A stretch of 6,890 nt of DNA, from the NCBI GenBank assembly GCA_027044735.1, contig JALUBW010000261.1, positions 1 through 6,890 of the forward strand, in the 5' to 3' direction. Shown one piece after another: positions 6,421-6,890 of this stretch (position 1 is its first letter; the number at the start of each line of letters is the position of its first letter). This stretch comes from Anaerolineales bacterium (GTDB lineage Bacteria; Chloroflexota; Anaerolineae; Anaerolineales; DRMV01). The position numbers were made by a program, and so were the translations under genes. The notes beneath the pieces were generated by a model, which made no database searches, was not told the origin of the DNA, and worked only from the letters and a program-made list of their open reading frames with translations.

Positions 6421-6890
6421 TTATCCTTCTGCGCCTCCGGGACTCCTCTCTACGCCCTCTACGCCCTCTGCGCCTCCGCGCCTCCCCTTCGGCTCCCACA
6501 CCTCCACGAAGCCAAAGCCCTGGCTGTTCTTGGCGCCCAGGCCCGCGTCTAAAGCCATGCGGAAGTAGGGCTCCGGCGCGTCAAGTTCGTAAATGCCCGT
6601 CCAGCCCTTGATGATGGTGCCCTTGTAGCGAGCCACCACCAGGTTGCGGTTGCTCACCTTCACCGGTCGGAAGGTTGCGCCGTCGGGCGGGATGTCCTCC
6701 CCCGTCCAGGCCCGGATCTTGCGGCGCAGGTTTTCCAGCACCAGGCGGCCGAACTCCGGCTCTTGGGGTGCGTAGTAGTAGGTCTTCTTGCGGCCCTCCG
6801 GGGTCTCCAACGTGCTGTACACGGTGATGGGGGAAAGGGCCTTGAGCAAAACGGGGCGACGGTAGGTGGGCGGCAGCGCCACCTCTACCG
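6421..6890 (-). CDS. cas6: Cas6 CRISPR endoribonuclease, C-terminal part (5' end outside window)
   Basis: Cas6 cuts the repeat-containing CRISPR transcript into crRNAs. The reading frame is open to the window edge (first full codon at 6888), so the N-terminal part, which normally carries the catalytic histidine, is missing. A GTG at 6882 is not a convincing start because the RAMP fold would already be under way. Visible are the strand LLKALSPITVYSTL typical of the middle of Cas6, a helix with NLRRKI, the segment YKGTIIKGWTGIYEL, and the C-terminal glycine-rich loop GLGAKNSQGFGFVEV (about 6499-6543), the family hallmark for RNA binding. After EVWEPKG comes an odd 20-residue Gly/Glu/Arg tail encoded by a low-complexity tandem repeat; Cas6 proteins normally stop soon after the loop. 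It is the first visible gene of the operon, 53 nt before cas8b. Family identity is seen in sequence; subtype follows from context. Confidence 0.9.
   Translation of the reverse strand, partial: VEVALPPTYRRPVLLKALSPITVYSTLETPEGRKKTYYYAPQEPEFGRLVLENLRRKIRAWTGEDIPPDGATFRPVKVSNRNLVVARYKGTIIKGWTGIYELDAPEPYFRMALDAGLGAKNSQGFGFVEVWEPKGRRGGAEGVEGVERSPGGAEG
6432..6482. repeat. G/C-rich low-complexity tandem repeat in the cas6 3' end
   Basis: On the plus strand, the 9-mer CTCTACGCC occurs twice in tandem (6448-6456, 6457-6465), followed by CTCTGCGCC (6466-6474) and a shorter variant TCCGCGCC. On the coding strand these give the GAEGVEGVE part of the unusual Cas6 tail. The units are too short and uninterrupted to be a CRISPR array. 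Confidence 0.75.

Noticed and set aside
6448..6474. Short tandem 9-mers as a possible CRISPR array
   Set aside because: The units are 9 bp with no spacers; an array needs repeats of roughly 25-40 bp separated by unique spacers. None was seen in the window.
6368..6499. 44-residue N-terminal extension of Cas8b
   Set aside because: It is an Arg/Glu-rich run read from the tandem repeat inside the cas6 end. The ATG at 6367 has a proper GGAGG and starts a family-like sequence.

Overview
The window holds part of a type I-B (Csh/Hmari-type) CRISPR-Cas effector operon. All real genes lie on the minus strand, so transcription runs from high to low coordinates. The order is cas6 (5' end outside the window), cas8b/csh1 with an in-frame internal start for a separate Cas11 small subunit, a REP-associated Y1 tyrosine transposase (RAYT), cas7/csh2, cas5, and cas3 (3' end outside the window). 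No CRISPR array, cas1, cas2, cas4, tRNA or rRNA is visible. The array and adaptation genes would be expected beyond either edge.

Layout: 6890-6421 is the C-terminal part of Cas6, the crRNA-processing RAMP nuclease. Its end runs into a G/C-rich tandem repeat. 6367-4316 is Cas8b, a 683-residue large subunit with a CxxC...CxxC zinc-binding pair. Inside it, an ATG at 4747 has a strong Shine-Dalgarno (SD) sequence and gives a 143-residue C-terminal product that matches the Cas11 pattern known for type I-B. 4311-3598 is the RAYT, with intact HUH and Tyr motifs. It sits 4 nt after cas8b and overlaps cas7 by 20 nt. A perfect 30-bp REP-like palindrome lies inside it and a decayed one near its 3' end. 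3617-2577 is Cas7, 2565-1789 is Cas5, and 1802-1 is Cas3, with HD nuclease and SF2 helicase domains in one chain, cut by the window edge at helicase motif V.

How it works (family knowledge): Cas6 cuts the CRISPR transcript. Cas8b, Cas11, Cas7 and Cas5 assemble with the crRNA into Cascade. Cascade finds a PAM and target DNA and recruits Cas3, which nicks and degrades the target. Tight spacing and consecutive AGGAGG-like ribosome sites indicate one polycistronic operon. The RAYT is the foreign part: it splits cas8b from cas7 without breaking either reading frame.

Organism: the DNA is fairly GC-rich, and the RAYT with its GTAGGGGCGA palindromes resembles elements I associate with Chloroflexota (Anaerolineae-like) genomes. 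This is a low-confidence inference from recall and was not tested by any search. There is no gene-free stretch longer than 53 nt.
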